Shown piece after piece: positions 50,206 to 62,257 of a stretch of DNA of 64,000 nucleotides (position 1 is the stretch's first letter; each line of letters starts with the position of its first letter). A program made the translations under genes and the position numbers. This stretch comes from Hydrocarboniphaga daqingensis (GTDB lineage Bacteria > Pseudomonadota > Gammaproteobacteria > Nevskiales > Nevskiaceae). Location: NCBI RefSeq assembly GCF_900129825.1, contig NZ_FQWZ01000008.1:62001-126000 (forward strand). Reading direction: 5' to 3'. Under the pieces are notes generated by a model. That model searched no databases. It was not told where the DNA came from and was given only the letters and a program-made list of their open reading frames with translations.

Positions 50206-50342
50206 ATGCGGTCAGTTTTGCATAGAATCCCATCACGATGCGATAGCGCCGTGAACCGTAGGCCTCAGCCGGCGGTCCGCTCTCCACCGGGCGCGCATGC
50301 GTGCCCGACCCACCAATCCGGTCTACCGGACAGGGAACCGCG

Positions 50343-52205
50343 ATGCCCAACGTCGAACTGCACCCCGTCATTGCCGCCGTCACTGAGCGCATCCGCAAAC
50401 GAAGCGCACCGCTGCGCGCCGCGTACCTCGAGCGGATGCGCGCCGCGCGCCACGCCGGCACGGTGCGGTCGCGGCTGTCCTGTACCAACCTGGCGCATGC
50501 GTTTGCCGCCTTCGACGCCGACGACAAGCAAGTGCTGCGGCAAGCGCGCTGGCCGAGCATCGCCATCGTCTCGGCATACAACGACATGCTGTCGGCGCAC
50601 CAGCCGCTGCAGCACTTCCCCGAGATCATCAAGCAGGCCGCGCGTAAGGCGGGAGCGGTCGCCCAGTTTGCCGGTGGCGTACCGGCGATGTGCGATGGCG
50701 TCACGCAAGGCGAGGCGGGCATGGAGTTGTCGCTGTTCTCGCGTGATGTGATCGCGATGTCGACGGCGGTGGCGCTGTCGCACAACACCTTCGACGCGGT
50801 GTTGTGTCTGGGCGTCTGCGACAAGATCGTGCCGGGCCTGCTGATGGGCGCGCTGCACTTCGGGCATCTGCCGGTGATCTTCGTGCCGGCCGGGCCGATG
50901 ACCTCGGGCATCTCCAACGATGCCAAGGCCAAGACCCGCCAGCTGTACGCCGAAGGCAAGGTCGGCCGCGATGAGTTGCTCGAATCCGAGGCGCAGTCGT
51001 ATCACGGGCCCGGCACCTGCACGTTCTACGGCACCGCCAACAGCAACCAGATGCTGATGGAGATCATGGGCCTGCACCTGCCGGGCAGCGCCTTTATCAA
51101 CCCGTACACGCCGCTGCGCGACGCATTGACCGCAGCCGCGGCCGAGCGCATCGCCGGGCTGACCGCGCTGGGCACCGACTACCGGCCGCTGTGCGACATC
51201 GTCGACGAGCGCGCGATCGTCAACGGCATCATCGGCCTGCACGCGACGGGCGGCTCGACCAATCACACGATCCACATGGTCGCCATCGCCCGCGCGGCCG
51301 GCATTTTGATCAACTGGGACGACTTCGCCGATCTGTCGGCCGTGATTCCGTTGATGGCCAAGGTTTATCCCAATGGCAAGGCCGACGTGAATCACTTTCA
51401 CGCGGCAGGTGGCGTCGGCTACCTGATCGCCAATCTGCTCGAACACGGCCTGCTGCACGGCGACGTGCAGACCGTCACCGGTCACGGCCTGGCTCACTAT
51501 GCCCGTGAGCCATATTTGGAGAATGGAGCGCTGCAATGGCGCGCGGCGCCCGCTGCAAGCCTCGATGCCACCGTGCTGCGCCCGGCCGACGATGCGTTCA
51601 GCGCCGACGGTGGCTTGCGCTTGCTGACCGGCAATCTCGGGCGTTCCGTGATCAAGGTGTCGGCGGTCAAACCCGAGCACCGGATCGTCGAAGCGCCGGC
51701 CATCGTGTTCGACAGCCAAGAGGCGGTTCAAGCCGCGTTCAAACGCGGTGAACTCAAGCGCGACTTCGTCGCCGTGGTGCGCTTCCAAGGGCCGCGCGCC
51801 AACGGCATGCCCGAGTTGCACAAGCTGACCCCACCGCTGGGCATCTTGCAGGACGAGGGCTTCAAGGTCGCGCTGGTCACCGACGGTCGCATGTCGGGTG
51901 CCTCGGGCAAGGTGCCTGCGGCGATTCACGTGACGCCGGAATGCCTCGCCGGCGGGCCGCTGGCGCGGGTCCGCGACGGCGACATCATTCGGCTGGACGC
52001 GGATGCTGGTGAACTGTTCGTGAGGGTCGATGAGGCCCAATGGCAAGCGCGCGAGCCGGCCACGGCCGACGTCAGCGGCAACGATCACGGCAGCGGTCGC
52101 GAACTGTTTTTCAATGCGCGAGCCCATGCGGCCGGGGCAGAGCAGGGTGCCCAGATTTATGCGCCGTACGAGCTTGGCGCGCTGCCGTCGCCGGTCACGG
52201 CCTGA
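50343..52205 (+). CDS. edd: Phosphogluconate dehydratase
   Basis: Iron-sulfur dehydratase of the Entner-Doudoroff pathway, converting 6-phosphogluconate to KDPG. The 620-residue protein belongs to the IlvD/Edd family, and cluster cysteines occur in [30 protein letters not shown] and [14 protein letters not shown]. The length and the [11 protein letters not shown] form favour Edd over dihydroxyacid dehydratase. ATG gives [10 protein letters not shown] with AGGGA upstream. It is followed 25 bases later by eda. Confidence 0.96.
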   Translation: MPNVELHPVIAAVTERIRKRSAPLRAAYLERMRAARHAGTVRSRLSCTNLAHAFAAFDADDKQVLRQARWPSIAIVSAYNDMLSAHQPLQHFPEIIKQAARKAGAVAQFAGGVPAMCDGVTQGEAGMELSLFSRDVIAMSTAVALSHNTFDAVLCLGVCDKIVPGLLMGALHFGHLPVIFVPAGPMTSGISNDAKAKTRQLYAEGKVGRDELLESEAQSYHGPGTCTFYGTANSNQMLMEIMGLHLPGSAFINPYTPLRDALTAAAAERIAGLTALGTDYRPLCDIVDERAIVNGIIGLHATGGSTNHTIHMVAIARAAGILINWDDFADLSAVIPLMAKVYPNGKADVNHFHAAGGVGYLIANLLEHGLLHGDVQTVTGHGLAHYAREPYLENGALQWRAAPAASLDATVLRPADDAFSADGGLRLLTGNLGRSVIKVSAVKPEHRIVEAPAIVFDSQEAVQAAFKRGELKRDFVAVVRFQGPRANGMPELHKLTPPLGILQDEGFKVALVTDGRMSGASGKVPAAIHVTPECLAGGPLARVRDGDIIRLDADAGELFVRVDEAQWQAREPATADVSGNDHGSGRELFFNARAHAAGAEQGAQIYAPYELGALPSPVTA

Positions 52206-52230
52206 ACCCATCGCTGCCCATCACATCACC

Positions 52231-52860
52231 ATGAACATCCACGACATCCTCGCGTTGGGCCCGGTCGTTCCGGTCATCGTCATTCAGCGGATCGAGCACG
52301 CGGTGCCGCTGGCACGCGCCTTGGTAGCCGGCGGCGTGCGCGTGTTGGAAGTCACGCTGCGCACGCCGGTTGCGCTCGATGCAATACGGCGTATTGCCGA
52401 CCAGGTGCCCGATGCCGTGGTCGGTGTCGGTACGATCACGCGCGTTCAAGATGTTCACGATTCGATCGCCGCTGGTGCGCGTTTCGGCGTCAGCCCAGGA
52501 ATGACGGCACCGCTGATCGACGCGATCCACGCCGCGTCGTTTCCGTTTCTGCCCGGGTCGATGACGCCGTCGGAAGTGATGCTGCGACGCGACGCCGGAT
52601 TTACTGCGATGAAGTTGTTCCCAGCGCAGCAGGCGGGCGGCATCGGCATGCTCAAGGCGCTCGGTGCGGTGTTCCCCGATGTGCGCTTCTGCCCGACCGG
52701 TGGTGTCGATGTGCTGAGCGCGCCGCAGTATCTGGCGCTACCCAACGTGGCCTGCGTCGGCGGTTCGTGGATCGCACCGACGGCGCTGGTCGACCAGCAG
52801 CGATGGGACGACATCACCGAACTTGCCCGTCAGGCCACGGCCCTGGCACCTACAACGTAG
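52231..52860 (+). CDS. eda: KDPG aldolase
   Basis: Cleaves 2-keto-3-deoxy-6-phosphogluconate to pyruvate and glyceraldehyde-3-phosphate. The 209-residue class I aldolase has the Schiff-base Lys128 in MKLFPAQ, catalytic Glu40 in VLEVTLRTP, and the phosphate-binding PTGGVD. It forms an edd-eda operon and converges on glgP. Genes for 6-phosphogluconolactonase and glucokinase, often clustered here in related bacteria, are absent from the window. Confidence 0.96.
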   Translation: MNIHDILALGPVVPVIVIQRIEHAVPLARALVAGGVRVLEVTLRTPVALDAIRRIADQVPDAVVGVGTITRVQDVHDSIAAGARFGVSPGMTAPLIDAIHAASFPFLPGSMTPSEVMLRRDAGFTAMKLFPAQQAGGIGMLKALGAVFPDVRFCPTGGVDVLSAPQYLALPNVACVGGSWIAPTALVDQQRWDDITELARQATALAPTT

Positions 52861-52901
52861 GCCGCGCTGCGCAGCGAGACCCACAATGAGCTGCGCGCTT
52901 A

Positions 52902-55436
<2,535 letters not shown>

Positions 55437-55556
55437 TACTGGCTCCGGTGTTGGTTCTCGTTTGATATCCAGACCTCGCAAGTTTCATGCGGATGTCGAA
55501 TACGCCCCAGGGCCTGCCCAAGCGCTACAATACGCGCAGCCATACGAGAGGGAAAA

Positions 55557-56999
55557 ATGAGCGAAACCTATGACGTCATCGTGATCGGCGGCGGCCCGGC
55601 CGGTTATCCCGCTGCGATCCGCGCTGCCCAGCTTGGCTTCAAGACCGTCTGCATCGATGCCTGGCTCAACATGGACAACACGCCGGCATTCGGCGGCACC
55701 TGCTTGAATGCGGGCTGCATCCCGTCCAAGGCGCTGCTGGAGTCGTCGGAGCTGGTGCATCGCGCCCAGCACGAGTTCGACAAGCATGGCATCAGCACCG
55801 GCCCGGTCAGCTTCGACCTCGCCAAGATGCAGGCGCGCAAGACCAAGGTGTCGCGCGATCTCACCGGCGGCATCAAGGCGCTGTTCCAGGCGAACAAGGT
55901 CACGGGCCTGTTCGGCTACGGCCGCCTGCTCGGCGACGGCAAGGTCGAATACAAGGACCACGACGGCAAGACCTCGGAGCTGGTCGGCAAACACATCGTG
56001 ATCGCGACCGGTTCGGCGCCGGTCAATCTGAAGATCGCGCCGTTCGACGGCGACAAGATTATCGACAGCTGGGGCGCGCTCGACATGACCGAAGTGCCCA
56101 AGCGCCTCGGCGTCATCGGCGCCGGCGTCATCGGCACCGAGCTGGGCAGCGTGTGGAACCGCCTGGGCGCCAAGACCGTCGTCATCGAAGCCATGCCGAC
56201 CTTCCTGCCGATGGTCGACCAGGCCATCGCCAAGGAAACGCTGAAGCACCTGACCAAGCAGGGTCTCGATATCCGGCTGGGTGCCAAGGTGCTCGGTGCC
56301 AAGACCGGTGCCGATGGCGTCACGGTCGAGTACGAGCAGAACGGCGAAACCAAGTCCGAAGTGTTCGACAAGCTGATCGTCGCGGTCGGCCGCCGTCCTT
56401 ACACTGACGGCGTCGGTGCCAAGGAATTGGGCGTGGCGATTGACGAGCGTGGCTTCGTCAAGGTTGACGCGCACTACAAGACCAACGTGCCGGGCATCTA
56501 CGCCGTTGGCGACGTGATCGGCAATCCGATGCTGGCGCACAAGGCGATCGAAGAAGGCGTGGCGCTGGCCGAGCAGCTGGCCGGTCACCACACGCAGCTG
56601 AACTACAATGCGATCCCGTCGGTGATCTACACCTCGCCGGAAGTGGCGTGGGTCGGTTTGTCGGAAGAGCAGGCCAAGGCGGCGGGTTATGAGGTCAAGA
56701 CCGGCACCGCGTCGTTCGTGCCGTCGGGGCGCGCCAAGGCGATGGAGATGAATGTCGGCCTGTGCAAGGTGATCGCCGACGTCAAGACCGATCGCATCCT
56801 GGGCGTTCACATGGTCGGCCCGCACACCTCGGAGATGATCGCCGAGTCGGTGCTGGCGCTCGAGTATTCCGCCACTTGCGAAGACATCGCGCTGACGATG
56901 CACAGCCATCCGTCGTTGTCGGAAACCTTCCACGACGCCGTGCTGCTCGTCGACGGTCGCGCGGTTCATGCCGTCAACAAGCCGGCTCGCAAGGCCTGA
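55557..56999 (+). CDS. lpd: Dihydrolipoyl dehydrogenase (E3)
   Basis: FAD enzyme that re-oxidises lipoyl groups of the 2-oxoacid dehydrogenase complexes. The 480-residue protein has the FAD loop IGGGPAGYPAA, the redox disulfide GGTCLNAGCIPSK, the NAD loop GAGVIGTELGS and the C-terminal active-site His in HSHPSLSE, where most relatives read HAHPTLSE. The ATG follows AGAGGGAAAA. A TACAAT at 55526-55531 could be its -10 element. It lies about 8 kb from sucAB, separated by zwf, edd, eda and glgP. Confidence 0.96.
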   Translation: MSETYDVIVIGGGPAGYPAAIRAAQLGFKTVCIDAWLNMDNTPAFGGTCLNAGCIPSKALLESSELVHRAQHEFDKHGISTGPVSFDLAKMQARKTKVSRDLTGGIKALFQANKVTGLFGYGRLLGDGKVEYKDHDGKTSELVGKHIVIATGSAPVNLKIAPFDGDKIIDSWGALDMTEVPKRLGVIGAGVIGTELGSVWNRLGAKTVVIEAMPTFLPMVDQAIAKETLKHLTKQGLDIRLGAKVLGAKTGADGVTVEYEQNGETKSEVFDKLIVAVGRRPYTDGVGAKELGVAIDERGFVKVDAHYKTNVPGIYAVGDVIGNPMLAHKAIEEGVALAEQLAGHHTQLNYNAIPSVIYTSPEVAWVGLSEEQAKAAGYEVKTGTASFVPSGRAKAMEMNVGLCKVIADVKTDRILGVHMVGPHTSEMIAESVLALEYSATCEDIALTMHSHPSLSETFHDAVLLVDGRAVHAVNKPARKA

Positions 57000-57025
57000 T
57001 CCAGATTCAATCAATGAGGGTATCG

Positions 57026-57607
57026 ATGACCAAGTTCCAAGGACTGGTTGCTGCACTGCTGTTGTCTGCCAGCGCGTTGCCGGCGCAAGCCGAAACGCTG
57101 GACCTCAACATCAACGACGACGCCGTGCGCGGTGTGTTCAGTGGCCCGCTGTCGCATTTGTTCGGCGACGCCGACGGCGAGTATCAGCTCGGGGCGCTGT
57201 ATAGCGACGACAAGAATGCCGAGTTGCTTAATCTGCACACCGGCGTGTTGCTGACCGGCGATGCGGGTGCCGACGATGCCAAGCTGACCGCTGGCGTCGG
57301 TTTGCGTGGCCAGTATACCGAAACCGAGTTCGACGAAGGCGGCGGTTTGGCCATCGGCGGCCAGTTCGATTTGCGCTTCGTTGGCTTCGAACGGCTGGGC
57401 CTGCAGGGCTATGCCTGGTATCAGCCCAAGGTGCTGGGTCTGGGCGACATCGAAGACCAGCTCGAATTCGCGCTGACGGCGGATTACCAGATCCTGCGCA
57501 ACGCTTCGGCTTATGTCGGCTATCGCCGCTTCCGGCTGGATCCGGATGACGGCAAGGCTTACACCGCCGACAGCGGCGCGATCTTCGGTCTGCGTCTGAC
57601 GTTCTGA
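57026..57607 (+). CDS. YfaZ-family outer membrane protein
   Basis: A 193-residue protein with a signal peptide (cleavage after AQA, about residue 22) and a beta-strand-rich mature part, ending in LRLTF with a C-terminal Phe as in outer membrane barrels. The segments GVLLTGDAGAD and YVGYRRFRLD fit the YfaZ family. Function is unknown. GAGGG five bases before 57026 decides the start over the ATG at 57014. It may be read with lpd, 26 bases upstream. Confidence 0.8.
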   Translation: MTKFQGLVAALLLSASALPAQAETLDLNINDDAVRGVFSGPLSHLFGDADGEYQLGALYSDDKNAELLNLHTGVLLTGDAGADDAKLTAGVGLRGQYTETEFDEGGGLAIGGQFDLRFVGFERLGLQGYAWYQPKVLGLGDIEDQLEFALTADYQILRNASAYVGYRRFRLDPDDGKAYTADSGAIFGLRLTF

Positions 57608-57643
57608 TCGCCGCTTTCACCCGCACACTAGAAGGAAGTCGGT

Positions 57644-58363
57644 ATGGGTCGTGGTCCGAGTATCGAAGGCCGCAAGAACGCGGCAGACGCGCAAAAAGCC
57701 AAGGTCTTCACCAAGCTGATCCGCGAGATCGCACTGGCAGTTCGCGCTGCCGGCCCCGACCCGGCCGGCAACCCGCGGCTGCGTCTGGCCGTGTCCCGCG
57801 CGCTCGACGTCAACATGACCAAGGACCGCATCGAGGCTGCGATCAAGCGGGCCAGCGGTGAGGGCGCCGAGGCGGCGCAGGAAGTTCGCTACGAGGGCTA
57901 TGGTCCCGGCGGCATCGCGATCCTCGTTGATTGCGTCACTGACAACCCGACCCGTACCGTCGCCGACGTGCGCCATGCGTTTTCCAAGCATGGCGGCAAT
58001 ATGGGCACCAGCGGATCGGTGGCGTTCCAGTTCGCCGAGGTCGGCCAGCTTTGGTTCGACATCAGCACCGATGCGGCACTGGAGGAAAAAATTATCGAGG
58101 CGGCGCTCGATGCGGGTGCCGACGACGTGCAGGCCGATGCCGGTTGGTGCGAAGTGCTGACCAGCCCGGAAGCATTCGAGTCGGTCAAGAAGACGCTGAC
58201 GGCGGCCGGCCTTGAGCCCGCCCAATCGCGCGTGCTGTTCCGTCCTTCAAACCGAGTCGCCGTGGCGGGCGACATTGCCGAGGCTCTGCAGAAGCTGCTC
58301 GACAAAATGGAAGAGCTCGACGACGTTCAAGAGGTCTACCACAACGCCGATCTGCCGGACTGA
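57644..58363 (+). CDS. yebC: YebC/PmpR-family regulatory protein
   Basis: A 239-residue protein of the YebC/TACO1 family: [29 protein letters not shown]-like start, ending in [11 protein letters not shown]. The family was long called a DNA-binding regulator; recent work links YebC proteins to translation at proline-rich stretches. The ribosome site AAGGAAG precedes the ATG. The following ruvC-ruvA-ruvB order is the standard gammaproteobacterial arrangement. Confidence 0.95.
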   Translation: MGRGPSIEGRKNAADAQKAKVFTKLIREIALAVRAAGPDPAGNPRLRLAVSRALDVNMTKDRIEAAIKRASGEGAEAAQEVRYEGYGPGGIAILVDCVTDNPTRTVADVRHAFSKHGGNMGTSGSVAFQFAEVGQLWFDISTDAALEEKIIEAALDAGADDVQADAGWCEVLTSPEAFESVKKTLTAAGLEPAQSRVLFRPSNRVAVAGDIAEALQKLLDKMEELDDVQEVYHNADLPD

Positions 58364-58369
58364 TCGGCT

Positions 58370-58891
58370 TTGGGGGCCCCGGTCCGCATTCTCGGTATCG
58401 ACCCCGGCTCGCGTCATACCGGCTGGGGCGTCATCGATTCAAGCGGCCACAAGAGCCAGTACGTTGCCCATGGTTGCTTGAGCGTCGGCGACGGTGAACT
58501 CCCGGCGCGATTGCTGCAGATCCTTCAAGGGCTGGCCGCCGTGATTGCCGAGTTCGGGCCGCAGGAGATCGCGCTCGAAGAAACCTTCGTCAACCGCGCC
58601 AACCCTCAAAGCGCGCTGGTGCTAGGCCAAGCGCGCGGGGCGGCGATCTGCGCCGTCGCCGGTGCCGGCTTGCCGTTGGCCGAGTACGCCGCGGCGCAGG
58701 TCAAGATGGCCATCGTCGGCAATGGGCGCGCTGACAAGGCGCAGGTCCAGCATATGGTCAAGGTGCTGTTGAACCTGCAAGCCAAGCTCGGCGCCGATGC
58801 ATCCGATGCGCTTGCCGTGGCGCTGACCCACGCCCATGTCCGCGGTACGCGGATTCGTGCCGGCATGGCCTTGAGCAAGAGTTGGGGTTGA
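58370..58891 (+). CDS. ruvC: Holliday junction resolvase RuvC
   Basis: Endonuclease that resolves Holliday junctions. The 173-residue protein has all four catalytic acids: Asp11 (GIDPGSRHTG), Glu70 (LEETFV), Asp143 and Asp146 (DASDALAVALTH). The start is the TTG at 58370, six bases after yebC; no ATG or GTG comes before the conserved Asp. It is 48 bases upstream of ruvA. Confidence 0.96.
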   Translation: MGAPVRILGIDPGSRHTGWGVIDSSGHKSQYVAHGCLSVGDGELPARLLQILQGLAAVIAEFGPQEIALEETFVNRANPQSALVLGQARGAAICAVAGAGLPLAEYAAAQVKMAIVGNGRADKAQVQHMVKVLLNLQAKLGADASDALAVALTHAHVRGTRIRAGMALSKSWG

Positions 58892-58939
58892 TCGCGCCTT
58901 GCCTTCCGTGGCCCGTGGCACAAGCCTCATACTGCACCC

Positions 58940-59533
58940 ATGATCGGAAGACTCAGCGGCAAACTCATCGCCAAGCAGCCACCGCTGCTGCTGGTCGACG
59001 TCGGCGGCGTCGGTTACGAGCTCGAAGCGCCGATGTCGACGTTCTACAAGCTGCCGCCTCTGGGTGACATGGTCACGCTGCACACGCATCTGACGATCCG
59101 CGAGGATGCGCATCTGCTGTACGGCTTCGCGTCCACGATCGAAAAGAGCCTGTTTCGCGAGCTGATCAAGGTTTCGGGCGTCGGGCCCAAGCTGGCACTG
59201 GCGCTGCTGTCGGGCACCAGCGTCGACGATTTCTGGGCCACGGTTCGTGCCGGCGACGTCGTCCGGCTGACGAAGATTCCGGGCGTCGGCAAGAAGACCG
59301 CCGAGCGCCTGATCGTCGAGATGCGCGACAAGGCCGGAGCGGGCGGGGATGTCGTCGCACTGCCAGGCGCCGGGCCTGCCGTTGGTGCCTCGCCGCTGCA
59401 GGAGGCGCGCACCGCGCTCGCTGCGCTGGGCTACAAGCCTGTGGAAATTCAGCGATTCACCGAGGCGGTGCACAAGGACGGCATGACCACCGAGCAGATC
59501 ATTCAGGAGGCACTGCGTCGTGCCGTCCGCTGA
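58940..59533 (+). CDS. ruvA: Holliday junction DNA helicase subunit RuvA
   Basis: Tetrameric junction-binding protein of 197 residues: N-terminal OB domain ([15 protein letters not shown]), two helix-hairpin-helix motifs ([14 protein letters not shown] and [13 protein letters not shown]), then a flexible linker and domain III that binds RuvB. The ATG giving MIGRLSG is the universal family start. Its 3' end overlaps ruvB by 14 bases. Confidence 0.97.
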   Translation: MIGRLSGKLIAKQPPLLLVDVGGVGYELEAPMSTFYKLPPLGDMVTLHTHLTIREDAHLLYGFASTIEKSLFRELIKVSGVGPKLALALLSGTSVDDFWATVRAGDVVRLTKIPGVGKKTAERLIVEMRDKAGAGGDVVALPGAGPAVGASPLQEARTALAALGYKPVEIQRFTEAVHKDGMTTEQIIQEALRRAVR

Positions 59534-60578
59534 TACCAGGACCGTCTCCGCTCGTGTTGGCGGCACCGACGAAGAGCGCATCGAGCGCGCGATACGTCCG
59601 AGCCGGCTCGCCGACTACGTTGGCCAGCCCGCTGTCCGCGAGCAGATGGGTATTGCGATCGAAGCGGCGCGGCGCCGCAACGAAGCGCTCGATCACGTCC
59701 TGATCTTTGGCCCTCCGGGCTTGGGCAAGACCACGCTGGCGCACATCCTGGCCGAGGAAATGGGTGTCAACCTGCGGCAGACCTCGGGGCCCGTGCTGGA
59801 GCGGGCCGGCGATCTGGCCGCGCTGCTGACCAATCTGGAGCCACGCGATCTGCTGTTTGTCGACGAGATCCACCGGCTATCGCCGGTCGTCGAAGAAGTG
59901 CTGTATCCGGCGATGGAGGACTACCAGCTCGACATCATGATCGGCGAGGGGCCGGCCGCGCGGTCGATCCGGCTCGACCTGCCGCCGTTCACGCTGGTCG
60001 GTGCCACGACTCGCGCTGGCGCGCTGACCTCGCCGCTGCGCGATCGCTTCGGCATCGTCCAGCGGCTGGAGTTTTATTCGATCCCGGATCTGGTCAGCAT
60101 CGTCGAGCGCTCGTCGAGCATCCTGCGCACGCCGATCGATCCGCAAGGCGCCCAGGAAATCGCCCAGCGATCACGCGGCACGCCGCGTATCGCCAACCGC
60201 CTGCTGCGCCGTGTCCGTGACTATGCCGAGGTGCGCGGGCAGGGTGTGATTACGCAGCAGATGGCCTGCGAGGCGATGAAACTGCTCGACGTCGATACCA
60301 ACGGCTTCGACATTATGGATCGCAAGCTGCTGATGGCCTTGATCGAACGTTTCGACGGCGGGCCCGCCGGCATCGACAACCTGGCGGCCGCGATCGGCGA
60401 GGCGCGCGACACGATCGAGGACGTAATCGAGCCGTACTTGATCCAGCAGGGCTACCTGATGCGCACCCCGCGTGGCCGTATCGCAGGGCGGATGGCCTAT
60501 CAGCATTACGGGCTCAAGCCGCCACGCGAGCTCGAAGCGCGCATCGCACCGGACCTGTTCGGGAGCGGCAACCCATGA
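59520..60578 (+). CDS. ruvB: Holliday junction DNA helicase subunit RuvB
   Basis: AAA+ motor of branch migration, 352 residues. Walker [10 protein letters not shown], Walker B FVDEIH, sensor 1 GATTRAG and the arginine finger in LRDRFGI are visible, and the C-terminal winged helix includes [14 protein letters not shown]. The GTG start lies inside ruvA, with AGGAGG nine bases upstream (59505-59510). The stop overlaps ybgC by four bases. Confidence 0.97.
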   Translation: MPSADTRTVSARVGGTDEERIERAIRPSRLADYVGQPAVREQMGIAIEAARRRNEALDHVLIFGPPGLGKTTLAHILAEEMGVNLRQTSGPVLERAGDLAALLTNLEPRDLLFVDEIHRLSPVVEEVLYPAMEDYQLDIMIGEGPAARSIRLDLPPFTLVGATTRAGALTSPLRDRFGIVQRLEFYSIPDLVSIVERSSSILRTPIDPQGAQEIAQRSRGTPRIANRLLRRVRDYAEVRGQGVITQQMACEAMKLLDVDTNGFDIMDRKLLMALIERFDGGPAGIDNLAAAIGEARDTIEDVIEPYLIQQGYLMRTPRGRIAGRMAYQHYGLKPPRELEARIAPDLFGSGNP

Positions 60579-60988
60579 CGATGGCGGCCGATGGCGCCCC
60601 GACGCACGTGATGCCGCTGCGCGTCTACTGGGAAGACACCGATGCCTCCGGCGTGGTCTATCACGCTAATTACCTGCGCTGGTTCGAGCGCGCCCGAACC
60701 GAATGGCTGCGCGCGCTGGGGTACAGCCAGGAGCGGCTGATGTCCGAGGTCGGCATCGCGTTCACGGTGGCCAGCATTGAGATCCAGTATCGGCGCCCGG
60801 CACGTCTCGACGACCTGCTCGACGTCGTGACCCGGATCAGCGAGATCCGCAATGTGAGCCTCAGTTTCACCCAGTCGCTGCAGCGTCCGGATGCTCCGGG
60901 ACAGATCTTGACCCAAGCCCAGGTGCGGGTCGCCTGCGTCGACGCCAAAACCTTCGTTCCGCGGCGAATTCCGAACCTCGGCTGGTGA
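60575..60988 (+). CDS. ybgC: Tol-Pal system acyl-CoA thioesterase YbgC
   Basis: A 137-residue hot-dog thioesterase at the head of the tol-pal cluster. It has the 4-hydroxybenzoyl-CoA thioesterase-type motif [23 protein letters not shown], with the catalytic Asp. YbgC acts on acyl-CoA or acyl-ACP and interacts with phospholipid synthesis in E. coli. ATG overlaps the ruvB stop, so ruv and tol genes may share transcripts, although a separate promoter is likely before tolQ. Confidence 0.93.
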   Translation: MTMAADGAPTHVMPLRVYWEDTDASGVVYHANYLRWFERARTEWLRALGYSQERLMSEVGIAFTVASIEIQYRRPARLDDLLDVVTRISEIRNVSLSFTQSLQRPDAPGQILTQAQVRVACVDAKTFVPRRIPNLGW

Positions 60989-61036
60989 CGGCTCCGATTC
61001 ACACGCGATTCATCACAGAAACCCCAGTGTTCCGCC

Positions 61037-61042
61037 TATAAT
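61037..61042 (+). promoter_or_regulatory. Candidate -10 element upstream of tolQ
   Basis: A perfect TATAAT in the 128-base gap between ybgC and tolQ; the -35 position (about 61013-61019, TCACAGA) is poor. Just after it a perfect inverted repeat CGGCCGC/GCGGCCG (61044-61050 and 61059-61065) would sit at the very 5' end of the mRNA. Confidence 0.5.
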
Positions 61043-61116
61043 TCGGCCGCTTTTGCGCGCGGCCGCCCAAGGCCGCGCCGGGCCATCAAATCCATCACCT
61101 GAAGGTAAATCCGGGA

Positions 61117-61797
61117 ATGAATGCCAATCTGTCGCTGGCGCAGCTGATTCTGCAGGCGAGTGTTCCGGTCCAGTTCATCATGGCGTTGCTGATCCTGGCA
61201 TCGGTTTCATCCTGGGCCGTGATCTTTGCCAAGCGCAGCTTGCTGTCGCGCACGCGCAAGCAGGCTGAAGCGTTCGAGAACCGGTTCTGGTCGGGCGGCA
61301 CGCTGGTCGACCTGTACGAGAGCACGCGTCGCAGCAAGGAAGACGAGGGCCTGGTGCCGATCTTCGTTGCCGGCTTCGAGGAGTACAGCCGTCAGCAGCA
61401 GGGTGGGCGCATCGACCCCGAAGATGTGATCGCCGCGGTGCAGCGGCAGATGCGTGTCGCCCATGTCCGCGAAATCGAAAAGCTCGAAGGCGGTTTGTCG
61501 ATGCTGGCCACGGTAGGCTCGGTGAGCCCCTACGTCGGCCTGCTCGGCACGGTGTGGGGCATCATGAGTGCGTTCATTGCCATCGGCAGCGCCAAGAACG
61601 CATCGCTGGCGATGGTGGCTCCTGGTATTGCCGAAGCGCTGATCGCAACTGCGATCGGTCTGTTCGCGGCAATCCCGGCCGTTGTCGCGTACAACTTTTT
61701 CACGCGCTCGGTCGAGAGCCTGGAAAACCGCTACGCCACGTTCACTGACGAGATGATCGGCATCATCGAGCGCGCGCTGCGCAGCGCAAAGGCCTGA
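61117..61797 (+). CDS. tolQ: Tol-Pal system protein TolQ
   Basis: Inner-membrane proton-channel subunit of the MotA/TolQ/ExbB family, 226 residues with three membrane helices (about 13-37, 133-157, 165-190). The segment SPYVGLLGTVWGIMSAF and PGIAEALIATAIGLFAAIPAVVAYN are the family's signature helices. With TolR it energises TolA for outer membrane constriction during division. Confidence 0.97.
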   Translation: MNANLSLAQLILQASVPVQFIMALLILASVSSWAVIFAKRSLLSRTRKQAEAFENRFWSGGTLVDLYESTRRSKEDEGLVPIFVAGFEEYSRQQQGGRIDPEDVIAAVQRQMRVAHVREIEKLEGGLSMLATVGSVSPYVGLLGTVWGIMSAFIAIGSAKNASLAMVAPGIAEALIATAIGLFAAIPAVVAYNFFTRSVESLENRYATFTDEMIGIIERALRSAKA

Positions 61798-61798
61798 C

Positions 61799-62251
61799 AT
61801 GGGCGCTTCGGTAAGTCCACGCGGTGGCAAGCGCCGGCTCAATGCCGAGATGAATGTCGTCCCGTATATCGACGTGATGCTGGTGTTGCTGATCATCTTC
61901 ATGGTGACGGCGCCGCTGCTGACGCAAGGGATCGAGGTGCAGTTGCCCGAGACCGACGGCGAGAACATGACCCAGGGCGACGAGCCGATCACGCTGTCGA
62001 TCAATCGGGACGGTCAGTTGTTCTTGAACATCGGCGACAAGCGCAGCGAGCCCTTGACCGACGATGAAGTGATCCAGCGGGCCGGCGCGATCGTGCGCAA
62101 CAAGCCGCAGGAGATGTTCCTCGTCGAAGGTGATGCCAAGGTGCCTTACGAAGCGGTGGCGCGTGGCATGGCGCTGCTGCAGTCCGCTGGCGTGCAGAAG
62201 ATTGGTTTCGTCACCACGCCCCCGAGCCCCGCTCAGCAGAAGAAGCGCTAA
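61799..62251 (+). CDS. tolR: Tol-Pal system protein TolR
   Basis: A 150-residue ExbD/TolR-family protein with one membrane helix bearing the proton-path Asp in NVVPYIDVMLVLLIIFMV and a periplasmic domain. The basic N-terminus (RGGKRRLNAEMN) fits the cytosolic side. The start is one base after the tolQ stop. Confidence 0.96.
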   Translation: MGASVSPRGGKRRLNAEMNVVPYIDVMLVLLIIFMVTAPLLTQGIEVQLPETDGENMTQGDEPITLSINRDGQLFLNIGDKRSEPLTDDEVIQRAGAIVRNKPQEMFLVEGDAKVPYEAVARGMALLQSAGVQKIGFVTTPPSPAQQKKR

Positions 62252-62257
62252 ACGCGC

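Noticed and set aside
50177-50959. N-terminal extension of the zwf frame beyond the ATG at 50176
   Set aside because: It runs antisense through edd and has no similarity to glucose-6-phosphate dehydrogenase; a good GGAGG site marks 50176 as the start.
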